Source: Alphaproteobacteria bacterium | Lineage (GTDB): Bacteria > Pseudomonadota > Alphaproteobacteria > JAJTHO01 | Direction: 5' to 3' | Length of the DNA: 6,382 nucleotides | NCBI GenBank assembly: GCA_021297975.1 | Contig: JAJTHO010000043.1 | Span: 1 to 6,382 of the forward strand | In this document: in pieces, positions 6,097 through 6,382 of the stretch | Layout of the letters: every line of letters starts with the position of its first letter | Position numbering within the stretch: position 1 is the stretch's first letter | Program-made: the position numbers and the translations under genes | Notes under the pieces: generated by a model | What the model was told of the DNA's origin: nothing | Database searches by the model: none | What the model saw: only the letters and a program-made list of their open reading frames with translations

Positions 6097-6382
6097 GGCG
6101 CTCCGAATTCCGGGAGCGTACCGCATCATCCCGCACAAACTCACCGACGAGCGCGGCTTTTTTGCCCGTTCTTTTTGTGCGGATACGTTTCGGGAACACG
6201 GCCTTCCCACGCATTTTCCTCAGGCGAATATTTCCTATAACCAGCAGCCCCATATCGTGCGCGGAATGCATTATCAAACCCCGCCTTATGCTGAGCCGAA
6301 AATCGTCCGCTGCACGCGCGGGCGGATATACGATGTCATTGCCGATATGCGCCCCGATTCGCCGCAGTATAAATGCTGGCAA
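6086..6382 (+). CDS. rfbC: dTDP-4-dehydrorhamnose 3,5-epimerase-like sugar epimerase, N-terminal part
   Basis: The first 99 residues of an RmlC/RfbC-family cupin epimerase; the frame is open to the window end (family length about 180). Such enzymes epimerise C-3 and/or C-5 of nucleotide-linked 4-keto-6-deoxysugars. Seen are DERGFFARSF (21-30), QANISYNQ (46-53), VRGMHYQ with the catalytic His62, EPKIVRC with Lys72, and GRIYDVIADMR (79-89). His62 and Lys72 sit one position from their Salmonella RmlC equivalents (63 and 73), which supports the ATG at 6086 even though no good ribosome site precedes it. The start overlaps the methyltransferase stop by 11 bases, implying coupling. Since RfbF/RfbG make a CDP sugar, the substrate here is probably CDP-linked, as for the epimerases paired with C-3 methyltransferases, and the activity could be 5-epimerase only. 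The symbol reflects the family, not a proven dTDP-rhamnose role. Confidence 0.9.
   Translation, partial: MRLEALRIPGAYRIIPHKLTDERGFFARSFCADTFREHGLPTHFPQANISYNQQPHIVRGMHYQTPPYAEPKIVRCTRGRIYDVIADMRPDSPQYKCWQ

Noticed and set aside
6011..6382. Open frame on the - strand opposite the rfbC start
   Set aside because: It lies antisense to well-conserved epimerase motifs and resembles no family I know; high GC readily leaves such frames open.

Overview
The window looks like chromosomal DNA from an alphaproteobacterium. The best marker is a complete PopZ (DUF2497) polar organiser at 386-1411, directly downstream of a TolC-family outer-membrane efflux gene. That tolC-popZ pairing is typical of alphaproteobacteria. 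I cannot name the genus. The moderately GC-rich sequence and mixed SD-led and probably leaderless starts agree with this placement.

Layout, all genes on the + strand. (1) 2-325: 3' end of a TolC-family gene. (2) 386-1411: popZ, with a strong sigma70-like promoter lying over the tolC stop codon. (3) 1418-1762: a small 5-carboxymethyl-2-hydroxymuconate isomerase-like tautomerase, probably co-transcribed with popZ. (4) 1837-2124 and 2134-3006: a YggT-family membrane protein and folD, which look like one operon starting from a promoter that predicts a leaderless yggT message. (5) 3003-6382: a CDP-deoxysugar cassette: rfbF (glucose-1-phosphate cytidylyltransferase, broken), rfbG (CDP-glucose 4,6-dehydratase, intact), a sugar C-3 methyltransferase (frameshifted) and an rfbC-like epimerase (cut by the window end). 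Between rfbG and the methyltransferase lies a 209-base gap holding a structured palindromic repeat.

How the genes fit together: the last four encode consecutive steps. Glucose-1-P plus CTP gives CDP-glucose (RfbF). RfbG makes CDP-4-keto-6-deoxyglucose. SAM-dependent methylation at C-3 and epimerisation at C-5 (and/or C-3) would then give a branched 3-C-methyl-6-deoxyhexose, presumably for a surface polysaccharide or LPS. The final ketoreductase and transferases would lie beyond the window.

The most notable feature is damage. rfbF has lost about 230 bases, including the catalytic RPKPM segment, and also carries an in-frame amber codon where the family has leucine. The methyltransferase has lost one T from a T run. 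Neighbouring genes are intact. Either this sugar pathway is decaying, or the assembly has local errors. The large rfbF deletion is harder to explain as simple read error than the two point lesions. I see no CRISPR array, RNA gene, transposase or clearly novel multi-gene system.
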